From: Zhongshania aliphaticivorans
GTDB taxonomy: Bacteria; Pseudomonadota; Gammaproteobacteria; Pseudomonadales; Spongiibacteraceae
DNA: 64,000 nt
NCBI RefSeq assembly: GCF_902705875.1
Contig: NZ_CACSIK010000001.1
Location: 2,125,632-2,189,631 of the forward strand
Direction: 5' to 3'
The position numbers were made by a program, and so were the translations under genes. Shown here piece by piece: positions 40,201 to 48,565 of this stretch. The notes beneath the pieces were generated by a model that saw only the letters and a program-made list of their open reading frames with translations, had not been told where the DNA came from and searched no databases. Numbering within the stretch: position 1 is the stretch's first letter; every line of letters starts with the position of its first letter.

Positions 40201-41694
40201 GCCTTTGGCATGAAACTGCTCGGCGTACAACCGGTTTGGAATAGCCGCGGCATTATTAAAGGCTTAGCGCGATTACCCCTAGGCCCCGATCAACCACAAA
40301 GATTGGACGTGGTCTTTACCACCTCTGGCTTATTCCGCGACCTATACGGCAAACATTTATTGCTACTCGATAAAGCGGGACTCATGGCGCTGGACGCCAG
40401 TAGCGACCGCATTCGTCGCGACTACCCCGCGCTCACCCTCGCCTTAAACAAGGCCCTTGCTCCGCTGGGAGAGGCTGAACGCGGCGGCAATGAAACCTTT
40501 GAACAAAACCAATTCGCCAATAACTGGGTAAATGAGGCGCGTGAATTGCTCGCGGCCAACCCCAGCATCAAACCCGATGAGCTAGGTCGCCAAACCAGTT
40601 TGCGGGTTTTTGGTATTGCCCCCGGCGGCTATGGCGCAGGCATTAATCGCTTGGTTGAACGCAGTGGCGCATGGCAAGACCGCAGCGAATTGGCTGATGT
40701 TTTTATTAAGCGCATGGGCCACGCCTATGGTGCCGGCATGCACGGTCAATCTGCCCAAGACCAGTTCAAGCGTCAACTACAAAGCGTATCGCAAACGTTC
40801 TTAGGTCGCGCTAGCAACCTCTATGGTTTGATTGATAATAACGACGCCTTCGATTACTTGGGCGGCTTTAATTTAGCGGTGGAAACCGTCAGCGGCAAAG
40901 TGCCAGCCAGCGCAGTTATTAACCATGCCGACAACCGTAATTTACAAATTGACGCCCTCCACGACGCCTTGCTCTCAGAACTGCGCGGTCGTTTTTTTAA
41001 CCCGCAATGGATCAAACCCTTAATGGAAGAAGGCTATTCCGGCGCACGAACAATGGGCAGCGAGTTCATAGAATATTTATGGGGCTGGCAGGTCACTAGC
41101 CCAGACATTATCAATGACAAAGTCTGGGAAGAAGTAAAGTCTGTTTATATCGACGATGCTCAAAATCTCGGCTTAAAAGCGTTTTTGGCCGACGATAATA
41201 ATCGCTATGTGCAGACCAATATTTTAGCCGTGATGCTCGTTGCCATCGACAAAGGGTTTTGGGCGGCGGATGCCGACACCACCCAGCAATTGGCTGAGCA
41301 ATTTGCCAACAACATCATTGAACACGGTAACCCCGGCAGCGGCCATACCCATGCCCGTCACCCCATGTACGATTTAGTAAAATCGCAATTGTCCGCCAAA
41401 AAGGCCGAACAGTTGGAGGCCAAATTGCAAAGTAGCCGTATGGATGACGCCGATATAAACGCCACTAACAACAGCGCAAAGGCACCAAGTCATATACAAG
41501 AAATTGAAATCGATAAGGCTGAATTTGCTGCGCAAACGGCAGCGGCGTCAGCAAGTGCATCGCAAGCCAAGGCCACCGACAACGCATCGGATTCAACACA
41601 GTCACAAGCATCAGATTACTTAGCTTGGCTTGTCGGCATTGGCGTCATACTCATGCTGGGCGGTTTATGGCGCGGTCGCCGCAGCAATCGCTAA
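37210..41694 (+). CDS. Envelope-targeted CobN/HmuS-like chelatase
   Basis: 1494 aa, longer than typical cytoplasmic CobN (about 1250-1300). The body is CobN/BchH-like: IGVVYYNHPPG near residue 430, GRVMVWKNKILIPG near 640, the HVGRHSTYEFLPKRSVGLS segment near 705 and the GVGEGIQAKRRG segment near 745. Unlike cytosolic CobN it starts with KRRQR followed by a hydrophobic signal segment (FSAFLFITLFSLFGTNLSLA) and ends with one membrane span (YLAWLVGIGVILMLGGLW) and a basic tail. It is therefore probably periplasmic and anchored. It is controlled by the cobalamin riboswitch and followed by ExbB-like and DUF2149 genes. Confidence 0.88.
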   Translation: MSTLLPIADLLTSKRRQRMSFSAFLFITLFSLFGTNLSLAATNTLTAIVSDRSAPTLIASAHQLLQEKTEVQIRIRTVSQIIAMDDRQLQTLISNSQSLLFIAVFGEPVERLLNQRFPASQKRTVLHSDRRLMALQRDRHGDIFASSIPEDVVGDRDAVIDEPSLTAKQAAAPPYADWLQARAYWVNRSVDNGVSLFNFILSNGKQITPAQAVAPLRFAVYQNDQANWLTPDKLTQALKPMRRTLWIIDHDGGDISGDWALHQQLCQATQWQCVSILAGWGEPSVAAISQIHDIMRGSLAGTPAAIVTVQDFVIGGGEGREKVTQLLTKINLPILKAVRLSEWSEAEWALSPEGIPRDSVHYRVAMPELQGISQPQVLALAEPSGIDPLTGGSLYRSKPIDNEVKRQAQRLTRWMTLQEKANADKRIGVVYYNHPPGRHNIGADNLNVPESLLEMLQAMKAAGYKTGPLPKDANALLDKLQATGVNLPDDRAALSAMSTQVNTISGDDYQAWFATLPKVVQAEMVNGPLGELQVWLQEQVDNAVALESVTERQSRLALISARMSNTISDLQHALDGVRDAGRARALDLLAQTEAEYQAVIQRSADGGTPNWQSSEKLVKAIIDMGIEGIRGWGTAPGRVMVWKNKILIPGVQFGNVFLGPQPPRGWEINEELLHANMSFPPPHQYLGFYHYINDVFKADALVHVGRHSTYEFLPKRSVGLSENDYPSIAVGDLPSVYPYIVDGVGEGIQAKRRGLAVMIDHLTPPLAATELYDSLLEIRQLIESAEAANDADTRARAVKALRDKIDETNLRDELIASMDEELKVRGIGFEETDDSFLLHEVGHYLTKLQESFMPLGLHVFGRNWQPDAVDTMISSMLQGDNSGNDKSSKDDWRNKLIASPAAEMSALLNGLNGHFVEPGKGNDPIRTPESLPTGRNFYALDGSLLPTRVGFEVGTALAAKVLSGESGVAIANTDTHNNKQGIILWASDAVRDEGAMIAFGMKLLGVQPVWNSRGIIKGLARLPLGPDQPQRLDVVFTTSGLFRDLYGKHLLLLDKAGLMALDASSDRIRRDYPALTLALNKALAPLGEAERGGNETFEQNQFANNWVNEARELLAANPSIKPDELGRQTSLRVFGIAPGGYGAGINRLVERSGAWQDRSELADVFIKRMGHAYGAGMHGQSAQDQFKRQLQSVSQTFLGRASNLYGLIDNNDAFDYLGGFNLAVETVSGKVPASAVINHADNRNLQIDALHDALLSELRGRFFNPQWIKPLMEEGYSGARTMGSEFIEYLWGWQVTSPDIINDKVWEEVKSVYIDDAQNLGLKAFLADDNNRYVQTNILAVMLVAIDKGFWAADADTTQQLAEQFANNIIEHGNPGSGHTHARHPMYDLVKSQLSAKKAEQLEAKLQSSRMDDADINATNNSAKAPSHIQEIEIDKAEFAAQTAAASASASQAKATDNASDSTQSQASDYLAWLVGIGVILMLGGLWRGRRSNR

Positions 41695-41716
41695 CGGCTC
41701 ATACGGAGAATACATT

Positions 41717-42169
41717 ATGTTTTCAGGAATATCGCTGGGCTTAATGCACCAGATTACTTCGCTACTGTTAACCCCTGTGATTTGGGCGCTATTGTTTTTT
41801 GTTGGCCTCGCCATATATGAAATTGGCATCAGCATTGGCGAGCGTTTTGGCGGAATCCGTCAAATACGCGACGCCGGCAACCGCGATGTATTATTACAGA
41901 CGGGAAAACGCCGCATTGAGCGTGCCGACTTTCTCACCCGCTTAGCCCCAATGCTGGGGTTAATGGGAACCTTAATTCCTCTTGGGCCCGGCCTAGCCGC
42001 GTTAGGCGATGGCGATCTACGCGTACTCACCACCGCAATGACCGTGGCCTTTGATACCACGGTGATCGGCCTGCTAGCCGGTATGATTGGCTTTGTATTG
42101 GGACGCCTACGACGACGCTGGTACGACCAAGCCATACTCCAGCTAAACAAGGAGCAACATCATGGATAA
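41717..42169 (+). CDS. MotA/TolQ/ExbB-family proton channel protein
   Basis: 150 aa from the ATG at 41717 (GGAGAA Shine-Dalgarno); the frame is open upstream but overlaps the chelatase gene. It is a short ExbB-like protein with three membrane segments (LLLTPVIWALLFFVGLAIYEIG, the LAPMLGLMGTLIPLGPGL segment, and TTVIGLLAGMIGFVLG). The central TLIPLGPGLAALGDGD and TAMTVAFDTTVIGLLAG segments are the family signature. It follows the chelatase by 22 nt and overlaps the DUF2149 gene by eight bases. It resembles HmuU in position. Confidence 0.9.
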   Translation: MFSGISLGLMHQITSLLLTPVIWALLFFVGLAIYEIGISIGERFGGIRQIRDAGNRDVLLQTGKRRIERADFLTRLAPMLGLMGTLIPLGPGLAALGDGDLRVLTTAMTVAFDTTVIGLLAGMIGFVLGRLRRRWYDQAILQLNKEQHHG

Positions 42170-42467
42170 GTGGCGCCACAGTGATTTTTTAGAATCGGAC
42201 GAAGACCCGCTTGGCCCCATGGCCAATTTGATCGATATCATACTGGTGTTTGCCTGCGGACTCATCGCCGCATTGGTTTCACTCAGTCCCGATTTACAGC
42301 AACATTTCAACACAGCACAAATGCAGAAAGATATTAGCTTGGGCAAAGAGCTACCCACCGTGCCGCAAACAATGAAAGATAAAATCAGTAGTGGCAGCGG
42401 CTATGAATCGCTAGGCCAAGTCTACCGCGATCCAGAAACAGGGAAGCTCATTCTTATCGGGGAATAA
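42162..42467 (+). CDS. DUF2149 family membrane protein (HmuV-like)
   Basis: 101 aa. One N-terminal membrane helix (NLIDIILVFACGLIAALVSL) is followed by a soluble tail ending SGSGYESLGQVYRDPETGKLILI, which is the DUF2149 signature. The layout (single helix after a short cytoplasmic start, extracytoplasmic tail) is like ExbD/TolR, so it may be the partner stator of the ExbB-like protein upstream. DUF2149 proteins recur next to CobN-like genes in bacteria and methanogenic archaea. Confidence 0.9.
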   Translation: MDKWRHSDFLESDEDPLGPMANLIDIILVFACGLIAALVSLSPDLQQHFNTAQMQKDISLGKELPTVPQTMKDKISSGSGYESLGQVYRDPETGKLILIGE

Positions 42468-42478
42468 AATCACAAACT

Positions 42479-42512
42479 ATTATTCGGTCGCAATATACAG
42501 CGACCGAATAAT
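42479..42512. terminator. Bidirectional hairpin between convergent operons
   Basis: A perfect 13-bp stem ATTATTCGGTCGC / GCGACCGAATAAT encloses an 8-nt loop. It sits between the DUF2149 stop (42467) and the trxA stop (42521), the right place for a shared terminator. The T-tract is weak in both directions. Confidence 0.65.
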
Positions 42513-42520
42513 ACCCACTA

Positions 42521-42844
42521 CTATAAAGACTGTTCGATAAACGCCTTTACTTGTTGTTGTGATCCCGCACCCGTGCGCTGTGCAACAAGTTCACCATTGT
42601 TAAACAACATTAGGGTGGGAATACCCCGTACACTATAACGCTGAGCGATATCTGGACTCTCATCCACATTCAACTTGGCAATTGCCACACTGCCGTCTAA
42701 CTCACCCGCCAAGCTCTCAAGCACGGGGTTCATCATTTTACATGGCCCGCACCACTCGGCCCAAAAGTCCACCAACACGGGGCCTTTAGCATTGCTGATA
42801 GTATCGTTAAAGTCCTGATCTTTCAGTTGTTGAATTAATGACAT
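42521..42844 (-). CDS. trxA: Thioredoxin
   Basis: 107 aa from the ATG at 42844 with a GGAGAA ribosome site; longer upstream readings of the frame are not real. The redox motif WAEWCGPCKMMNP is near residue 28, followed by KLNVDESPDIAQRYSVRGIPTLMLF with the cis-proline, the complete thioredoxin fold. It reduces disulfides in the cytoplasm with thioredoxin reductase. It is divergent from a LysR gene, which may regulate it. Confidence 0.95.
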   Translation of the reverse strand: MSLIQQLKDQDFNDTISNAKGPVLVDFWAEWCGPCKMMNPVLESLAGELDGSVAIAKLNVDESPDIAQRYSVRGIPTLMLFNNGELVAQRTGAGSQQQVKAFIEQSL

Positions 42845-42986
42845 GGTCTTTTCTCCTGTTGTGTATTGTCGAACTTCACTATGCGCGTCAGCCAACAGGA
42901 TTAAAAATTGTTCGTGGATATAGTATTCATCATAAATTATGATGAGATAACCAATCCATGAGTGAGAGTCCGCTTGAGTTAGCGCA

Positions 42987-43949
42987 ATGAAAAGCCAGGA
43001 ACTAACACTGCTGCAAGTCTTTGACGCCATTATGACCGAGGGTTCAGTAACCCGCGCAGGCAACCGTTTGGCCATGTCGCAACCCGCCGTTTCCAACGCC
43101 ATTGCTCGAATGAGAGACGTTTGGAAAGACCCGGTCTTTGTTAAAAAAGGTCGTCAAATTGAGCCAACAGCTTTTGCCCAAAGCCTTTGGGCGCAAGTGC
43201 GTACCCCCATGCAACAACTTGCAGCGGCATTAGAGCTGCGAGAATTTAATCCCGCGCAATCACATCGCCAATTTCGCATCGCCATTGCCGACCTGTCAGT
43301 AGACCTATTCTGGCTACCCTTCACCCAACAGGTGACGGAATATGCACCCCATGTCGATCTATACGCCCAACCCTATACCCGCTTAGGCGTCATTGAGCAA
43401 TTGCGGGCAGCTAGCATCGATATCGGTTTAGGGCCCGTCAATCAACACGACCGAAGCTTACGCTCCATTCCCTTATATCAATCCAATTACAAGCTCGTGA
43501 TGCGCAAAGATCACCCCCTGGCAGGCAAGCCAGTTTCAATGGATGATTTTATTGCCGCCAAGCATTTACTCGTCTCTCAGTCAGGGGAGCCTAGAGGCGA
43601 TGTAGACCAAGCCTTGCAACGGGTAGAAAAACGACGGCGAGTCGCCATGACGGTCAATCATTTTTCCGCTGTGCCAAAATTATTAACCCATAGCGATCTC
43701 ATTGCCGTTATTCCACAAATGGTTGCTGGTGGCACGCGCTTTCGATCCGAATTATGGGTGAGCGATCCCCCGCTAATCATAGAGCCAAGCCCCGTCTACC
43801 TAATATGGCATACTCGGCTTGATCAAGACCCGGGACTAATTTGGTTGCGTAATTTGTTAGAACATGTGGTGAAACAACAGTGGAACGCATGTAGCCATTG
43901 CAGCACCGACGAATTAGCTAACTCGAATGAATTAAACACTCTGATGTAA
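42987..43949 (+). CDS. LysR-family transcriptional regulator
   Basis: 320 aa. The N-terminal helix-turn-helix reads LTLLQVFDAIMTEGSVTRAGNRLAMSQPAVSNAIARMRDVWKDPVFVKKG, and the remainder is a LysR effector-binding domain of the NodD/PbuE-like type. The C-terminal tail has extra cysteines (ACSHC). It is divergent from trxA with 142 nt between starts, so thioredoxin expression is a candidate target. Confidence 0.93.
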   Translation: MKSQELTLLQVFDAIMTEGSVTRAGNRLAMSQPAVSNAIARMRDVWKDPVFVKKGRQIEPTAFAQSLWAQVRTPMQQLAAALELREFNPAQSHRQFRIAIADLSVDLFWLPFTQQVTEYAPHVDLYAQPYTRLGVIEQLRAASIDIGLGPVNQHDRSLRSIPLYQSNYKLVMRKDHPLAGKPVSMDDFIAAKHLLVSQSGEPRGDVDQALQRVEKRRRVAMTVNHFSAVPKLLTHSDLIAVIPQMVAGGTRFRSELWVSDPPLIIEPSPVYLIWHTRLDQDPGLIWLRNLLEHVVKQQWNACSHCSTDELANSNELNTLM

Positions 43950-44032
43950 TCAACACTGTAGAAAAACCTGCTTAATAAAGTAACTAGCAGCGCTCAACAC
44001 AACGACGATGAAAAACAACAAGGACTCACACG

Positions 44033-44284
44033 ATGGATATTTCTGGATTAATCATATTTTTAGCCATTGGCGCATTAGCCGGCTGGTTAGGTGGCAAAAT
44101 AATGAAAGGCGGTGGTTTTGGCTTGGTTGGCAATATTATTATTGGCATCGTAGGCGCCGTCATCGGTGGCTATGTTTTTAGCTTAGCTGGAATTTCAGCG
44201 GGAGGACTTATAGGTTCAATCATTACCGCAACAGCGGGATCGGTAATATTAATTTACCTTATTCGGCTAATCAAAAAAGTATAA
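44033..44284 (+). CDS. GlsB/YeaQ/YmgE family membrane stress protein
   Basis: 83 aa with three hydrophobic segments and many glycines (IFLAIGALAGWLGGKIMKGGG, IGIVGAVIGGYVF, SIITATAGSVILIYLI). This is the transglycosylase-associated (PF04226) family found in stress regulons. AAGGAC lies seven bases upstream of the ATG. A perfect 9-bp hairpin follows the gene at 44302-44327. Confidence 0.92.
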   Translation: MDISGLIIFLAIGALAGWLGGKIMKGGGFGLVGNIIIGIVGAVIGGYVFSLAGISAGGLIGSIITATAGSVILIYLIRLIKKV

Positions 44285-44301
44285 TAATTTTACTGGCTAT
44301 G

Positions 44302-44327
44302 GCCCAGACACCACGGCATGTCTGGGC
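44302..44327 (+). terminator. Hairpin after the GlsB-type gene
   Basis: A perfect stem GCCCAGACA / TGTCTGGGC with loop CCACGGCA. No T-run follows, so it may be a rho-dependent or mRNA 3'-protecting hairpin rather than a strict intrinsic terminator. Confidence 0.45.
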
Positions 44328-44413
44328 ACGCCCCCTTTAGGGCCTAACAGCTAAAAAACGCACAAACACTAATTTCACCTTTATTCCCCCAACAAAACCA
44401 ATCCGCCGCTTAT

Positions 44414-44454
44414 TTGATCCAGATCATATTCCCTGAGCATGATCCTCCTATAAT
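44414..44454 (+). promoter_or_regulatory. FNR/Anr box and -10 upstream of the coiled-coil gene
   Basis: TTGATCCAGATCAT at 44414-44427 matches the FNR/Anr consensus TTGAT-N4-ATCAA with one mismatch. A consensus TATAAT lies at 44449-44454. With a start near 44461 the box is centred at about -41, the position of class II FNR activation. The downstream gene starts at 44530. Confidence 0.6.
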
Positions 44455-44529
44455 AAATTTAAACACGCAGCATTCGAGATCAATTTATATATTTTGTCAC
44501 AATTTAGTTTGGCAAAAAGGGGAATAACG

Positions 44530-44793
44530 ATGAACGTAAAAAATGAAGTTAATACTTTGCTTGAAAAACTAAAAACTGAACGTGATGAGCTGAATGTTCG
44601 CATGCATCTCGCAGGCGCGGAAGTACGGGATGAATGGCAGGCACTTGAGAAATATTGGGACCAGCTAAAACTAAAAGGTGAACATCTACAGGATGCATCT
44701 GAAGAGAGCGCAAAAAGCCTGTCTATCGCCGCCCAGGAATTAGGCAATGAACTAAAAGAAGCCTATCAACGTATTGGTAAAGCGCTGCGCTAA
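44530..44793 (+). CDS. Small coiled-coil protein, unknown function
   Basis: 87 aa from the ATG at 44530 with an AGGGGA ribosome site. It is highly charged and helical with heptad-like spacing throughout (VNTLLEKLKTERDELNVRMHLAG, ALEKYWDQLKLKGEHLQDAS), and no membrane segment. It resembles short soluble helical proteins of stress regulons, but I recognise no named family. The upstream FNR-like site suggests induction under low oxygen. Confidence 0.8.
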   Translation: MNVKNEVNTLLEKLKTERDELNVRMHLAGAEVRDEWQALEKYWDQLKLKGEHLQDASEESAKSLSIAAQELGNELKEAYQRIGKALR

Positions 44794-44859
44794 GGCGGAG
44801 AATTTGGGTGTTACGAACATCGTGGCACCCCAGTTCTCGTTATTTAATGCCGACAATCT

Positions 44860-45078
44860 TTACATGGCTTCCACAATATTCTTTATCTTTATCGCTTTTT
44901 CAAAGTGATCAAATTTATTGGTCATAATCCACCACTCCGCCGCTTCCATGAGCAGTGCAGGGTCAGTATTTTTATTTGAAAAAAAGGCATAAAAAGAAAG
45001 CCCAACACCACTGCCTTTACTCGCTATTTTCGCGTCGCAAACGGCAATAATTTTATTTCTTAAACTTTCTCTCATCAT
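44860..45078 (-). CDS. Small conserved protein (DUF6500-like)
   Basis: 72 aa; two adjacent ATG codons (45078 and 45075) share an AGGTGA ribosome site. The sequence is LRNKIIAVCDAKIASKG, GVGLSFYAFFSNKN, PALLMEAAEWWIMTNKFDHFEKA. I recall this pattern from a DUF6500 family, but the match is from memory. It is cytoplasmic and of unknown function. Confidence 0.65.
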   Translation of the reverse strand: MMRESLRNKIIAVCDAKIASKGSGVGLSFYAFFSNKNTDPALLMEAAEWWIMTNKFDHFEKAIKIKNIVEAM

Positions 45079-45175
45079 TCACCTGCAGCCCTAAATCATC
45101 CATTTTTAATTGTGCTCGCGATAAAATATTGCGGAGACGATATCCCATACTTATAGGCACACTCAGCCTCTATTA

Positions 45176-45835
45176 TTACGCTAACCGCAACCAATCTTTC
45201 AGGCTTTGTCCGATATCAGCAATTTCTTCTGCACAGACTTCATGTTGCATGGGGTAACTGCGATAAACCGGTGAAAAACCCATGCTTTGCAGTATTTGAT
45301 TAGCACTATGCCCCATACTCTCGGGCACCATAGGATCTTGGCTGCCATGAAAAATATGAATAGGTAAGGTTTTATTCTCTTCTGCCAAGCTGACTTCCTT
45401 GGCCGTAGCAAAATACGTAGACATTGTAAGTAAGCCCGCCAAGGGCTTGGAGTAAGACAGCGCCGCGTGATAGACCACCGCTCCGCCCTGACTAAACCCA
45501 GCTAATACAATACGATCACTGCGAATACTAGCATCCAATTCACGCTGAATTAAATCTCGCACTGCTGCGGCTGATGACTCAATTTGTACATGGTCTATTT
45601 CACGCTCTATCGACATCGCCAGAATGTCATACCACGCTGGCATCACCATGCCACCATTGATGGTCACTGGAATTTCCGGCGCGTGAGGAAATATAAAACG
45701 TACTCCATGTGCTTCCGGCAAGCCTAAATGAGGCACCACAGGAACAAAATCGTGACCGCTGGCACCCAGACCGTGCAACCAAATAACGGCAGCATCTGCC
45801 ACACCTTTTGGCTCTATTATTTCGCAATTAAGCAA
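45176..45835 (-). CDS. Carboxylesterase / acyl-protein thioesterase-like hydrolase
   Basis: 219 aa of the phospholipase/carboxylesterase (PF02230) family. The GxSxG elbow is GFSQGGAV near residue 114, the catalytic aspartate is in HGSQDPMVP near 167, and the histidine in MQHEVC near 199. The N-terminal VIWLHGLGASGHDF holds the oxyanion loop. The start is TTG with GGAG nine bases upstream. It hydrolyses short acyl esters or thioesters; the natural substrate is unknown. Confidence 0.9.
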   Translation of the reverse strand: MLNCEIIEPKGVADAAVIWLHGLGASGHDFVPVVPHLGLPEAHGVRFIFPHAPEIPVTINGGMVMPAWYDILAMSIEREIDHVQIESSAAAVRDLIQRELDASIRSDRIVLAGFSQGGAVVYHAALSYSKPLAGLLTMSTYFATAKEVSLAEENKTLPIHIFHGSQDPMVPESMGHSANQILQSMGFSPVYRSYPMQHEVCAEEIADIGQSLKDWLRLA

Positions 45836-45962
45836 AGCTTAGCTCCTAGATAGATAAAAAATTTCAGCTAGAATATCACGGCGTAATTACTCATGCTTTG
45901 ATAAAAATAATCCACTTAGGTATTTCCATAGCCACTAGTCATTAATCAATGCCTTTATCGAT

Positions 45963-48365
45963 TCACCAGACAAAAGCTAATGAGGCAAACACTTTGCGTC
46001 CTGATTTCTGCCTCGCATTATAAGAACCAGGGAAAAACACCGTATCCAATACCTGATTTAAGACCCTCTCATCCGTTAAATTAGTGCCACCTAACGTCAG
46101 AGCCCAGCCCTGATCCCACGCCCCAACACTTATCCGTGCGGACACTTGTGAGTAGGCTTTTAAATAGCTATTGGGGTCTAAATCACCATCGGTGTATTGA
46201 TCTCCTTGATACAGGTAATCCATGCTGGCCCGCAACGCCAAACCAAATAAGGGCAAGGTTAACGTGGGGGTGATACTCGCACTTTGCTCGGGTGCAAAGG
46301 CAATTCGTTTACCACTGAGATCTTGATTGGAATTTAAGCCACTCGTAACAGGCGCAGGTGCATTTGGATAACTATCGTATTTTGCATCTAAAAGCCCCAA
46401 AGACCCCGACACACTTAGCGGTTCAAATGGCGTTAACCACATGAAATCCATTTCCATCCCCTGGGACAGCGCAGAAGCAGCATTCGTCACATCAAAAAAT
46501 GCGCCATTAAAAGCCAGCACCTGAAGGTTATCGAATTGTGTTTGGTAGATGGCCGCATTTATTCGTAGAGTATTCTCAAAGAATTCACCTTTGAACCCCG
46601 CCTCTATTGTTGCTGCTTCTTCAGGCTCAAATGACAAATCTTCGCCACCAAACGAAGACGCATTAAAACCACCGCTTTTGTAACCACGGGCATAGGTCAA
46701 AAACACATTGGTGTCACTATTCAAATAGTATTGAAAAGACAATTTCGGGGAGACATCAGTCTCATTGCGACTCAGACCCCGCTCATCATAGTCTTCCGCA
46801 CTAAGCGCCAATTCCATGATACACGGTGTTCCCAGCGCGGCCGTTTGACAAACCCCTTGACCAGAGGCATCTGCCTGCTTGCTTTCGCGACTAAAACGCA
46901 CCCCCGGCGTAATCACTATTTGCTCAGTTAGTGCCCAGCTCATCTGGGCAAAAACTGCCTGCGCATCCACATTTAAAAGGTAATCAAGCTGTAAATAATC
47001 TTCGCCAATCACTGCGCCAGTCAAATCACTAAGCAGCCCAAGACCTGCTAAATTCAAACCGCTAAGTAAACCACCACTGGAAACCGCAGTTTGGCCAGAA
47101 ATCAACTGCAAAGCATCATCTGTTGTCAGGTAAGCGCCAAAATCATTTCCGGCATTAATCTGGGTTTGCTGCCAAAAGCGAGATTCAAAAACGTATAATC
47201 CCACGACAAACTCAATACCCTGGCCAATACCAAATAGGCTGTCGGCGGTGCCATTAAACCGCAACTCGGCTGATTGTTGTTCGTAATCTGAAACGACCGC
47301 TAAACCAGCAAGGTCGGCAGGCGAAGTATCTAAGTCAACCAAACTATCAATCGTTAAGCTTGTATCAGCTAACACCAATACTGCGCTCACGTCATTCAGC
47401 GCACCAAGTGAACCTATTTCCCACTGCGTTTTTAAGCCGACCGTATCAGAAGTCTTATCTAAGAACCCAGGTTGATCATAGGAGCTTGTAAAATTATATG
47501 GGTCACCCTCAATATCAGCATCGTAATTCTGTAAAAAAGCCGTGGTTCCCTCATCAAGATTCATTAACTGCAGGCCCCAGTAATTTGCCGAGGTGTCTGA
47601 GGTCAAACCTAAAAGCTCAATAGATAGATTGTCACTAGGTAGAAATAATAATTTTAAGCGTTGCCCGCTCTGCTCATGCTCGTCATCTTGGCGGTGTAAA
47701 AACTGGTTATGGAGCTGGCCTTCACGACGAATCTCCTGAGCGGCAATACGCACCCCAAACCAATCAGTGACCATACCACCGACACCACCATCCAAGCTCA
47801 ATTCTTCAGGGTCGGATTTGTTTAGCCGTAAATCTGCCGACAACACCTCGCTAGGCCCCTTAGTGGCTACATTGAATACACCCGCAATGGTGTTTTTGCC
47901 AAACAATGTTCCCTGCGGTCCGCGCAGCACCTCAACCCGCGCAATATCAAACATGCCTTCGTTATAATACGAGGGGCGATTAAAGAAAATATCATCTTGA
48001 ACAAAGCCAACAGAGCTATCGAAGGCCGAATTAAGCGGGTTTGAGCCAAAACCGCGAATGTTTATTTGCGCCAATGCCGGGTCGGTGTCGGACGAGAATC
48101 GAACATTGGGAATATACGGCGCAATGTCTTGCAACCCTGTTGCGCCCACTTCTCGCATGAAATCACCACTCACCGCCGTTAAAGATATTGGCACGTCCTG
48201 TGACGACTGCTCTACCTTTTGCGCACTAACCACCACCTCTTCCAATACACGGCGTTTGCCGGCGTCCTCTTTACCAACAGACACGCCTTCAGCCGCCACG
48301 CAACACTGCGCAGCCATGCCGAATAAAACCATAGTCCAATCGGGTATTTTCTGCCTATTCATCAT
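45963..48365 (-). CDS. TonB-dependent outer-membrane receptor
   Basis: 800 aa from the ATG at 48365; an in-frame GTG two codons upstream is possible. After a signal peptide comes the TonB box EEVVVSAQK near residue 42, then the plug domain (SQDVPISLTAVSG, INIRGFGSNPLNSAF, VEVLRGPQGTLFGKNTIAGVFNVATKG) and a 22-strand barrel ending in SLAFVW. The type is the broad sphingomonad/marine group of receptors often used for lipids, aromatics or glycans. No cobalamin box-like features tie it to the B12 unit. Confidence 0.93.
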   Translation of the reverse strand: MMNRQKIPDWTMVLFGMAAQCCVAAEGVSVGKEDAGKRRVLEEVVVSAQKVEQSSQDVPISLTAVSGDFMREVGATGLQDIAPYIPNVRFSSDTDPALAQINIRGFGSNPLNSAFDSSVGFVQDDIFFNRPSYYNEGMFDIARVEVLRGPQGTLFGKNTIAGVFNVATKGPSEVLSADLRLNKSDPEELSLDGGVGGMVTDWFGVRIAAQEIRREGQLHNQFLHRQDDEHEQSGQRLKLLFLPSDNLSIELLGLTSDTSANYWGLQLMNLDEGTTAFLQNYDADIEGDPYNFTSSYDQPGFLDKTSDTVGLKTQWEIGSLGALNDVSAVLVLADTSLTIDSLVDLDTSPADLAGLAVVSDYEQQSAELRFNGTADSLFGIGQGIEFVVGLYVFESRFWQQTQINAGNDFGAYLTTDDALQLISGQTAVSSGGLLSGLNLAGLGLLSDLTGAVIGEDYLQLDYLLNVDAQAVFAQMSWALTEQIVITPGVRFSRESKQADASGQGVCQTAALGTPCIMELALSAEDYDERGLSRNETDVSPKLSFQYYLNSDTNVFLTYARGYKSGGFNASSFGGEDLSFEPEEAATIEAGFKGEFFENTLRINAAIYQTQFDNLQVLAFNGAFFDVTNAASALSQGMEMDFMWLTPFEPLSVSGSLGLLDAKYDSYPNAPAPVTSGLNSNQDLSGKRIAFAPEQSASITPTLTLPLFGLALRASMDYLYQGDQYTDGDLDPNSYLKAYSQVSARISVGAWDQGWALTLGGTNLTDERVLNQVLDTVFFPGSYNARQKSGRKVFASLAFVW

Positions 48366-48565
48366 TGCCACCTACTTTATTATTATTTTCCGTCAACGGA
48401 ATCACCCGAAAAACGTCAATTTTATTTACCTTATAGTCTCTCTTTCATGTCCCCGTCAAGTGACTAACTCTTGCCACTGCAAAGATTATAAATAAAAACA
48501 CTCGATAGACTTTTGCATCACAAAAATGTAAATATAATTGATAAAATAATAAAGAGGCTTACACA

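Noticed and set aside
45963..48365. TonB-dependent receptor considered as BtuB partner of the B12-riboswitch operon
   Set aside because: It is on the other strand, 3.5 kb away, has no riboswitch and resembles the broad sphingomonad-type receptors.
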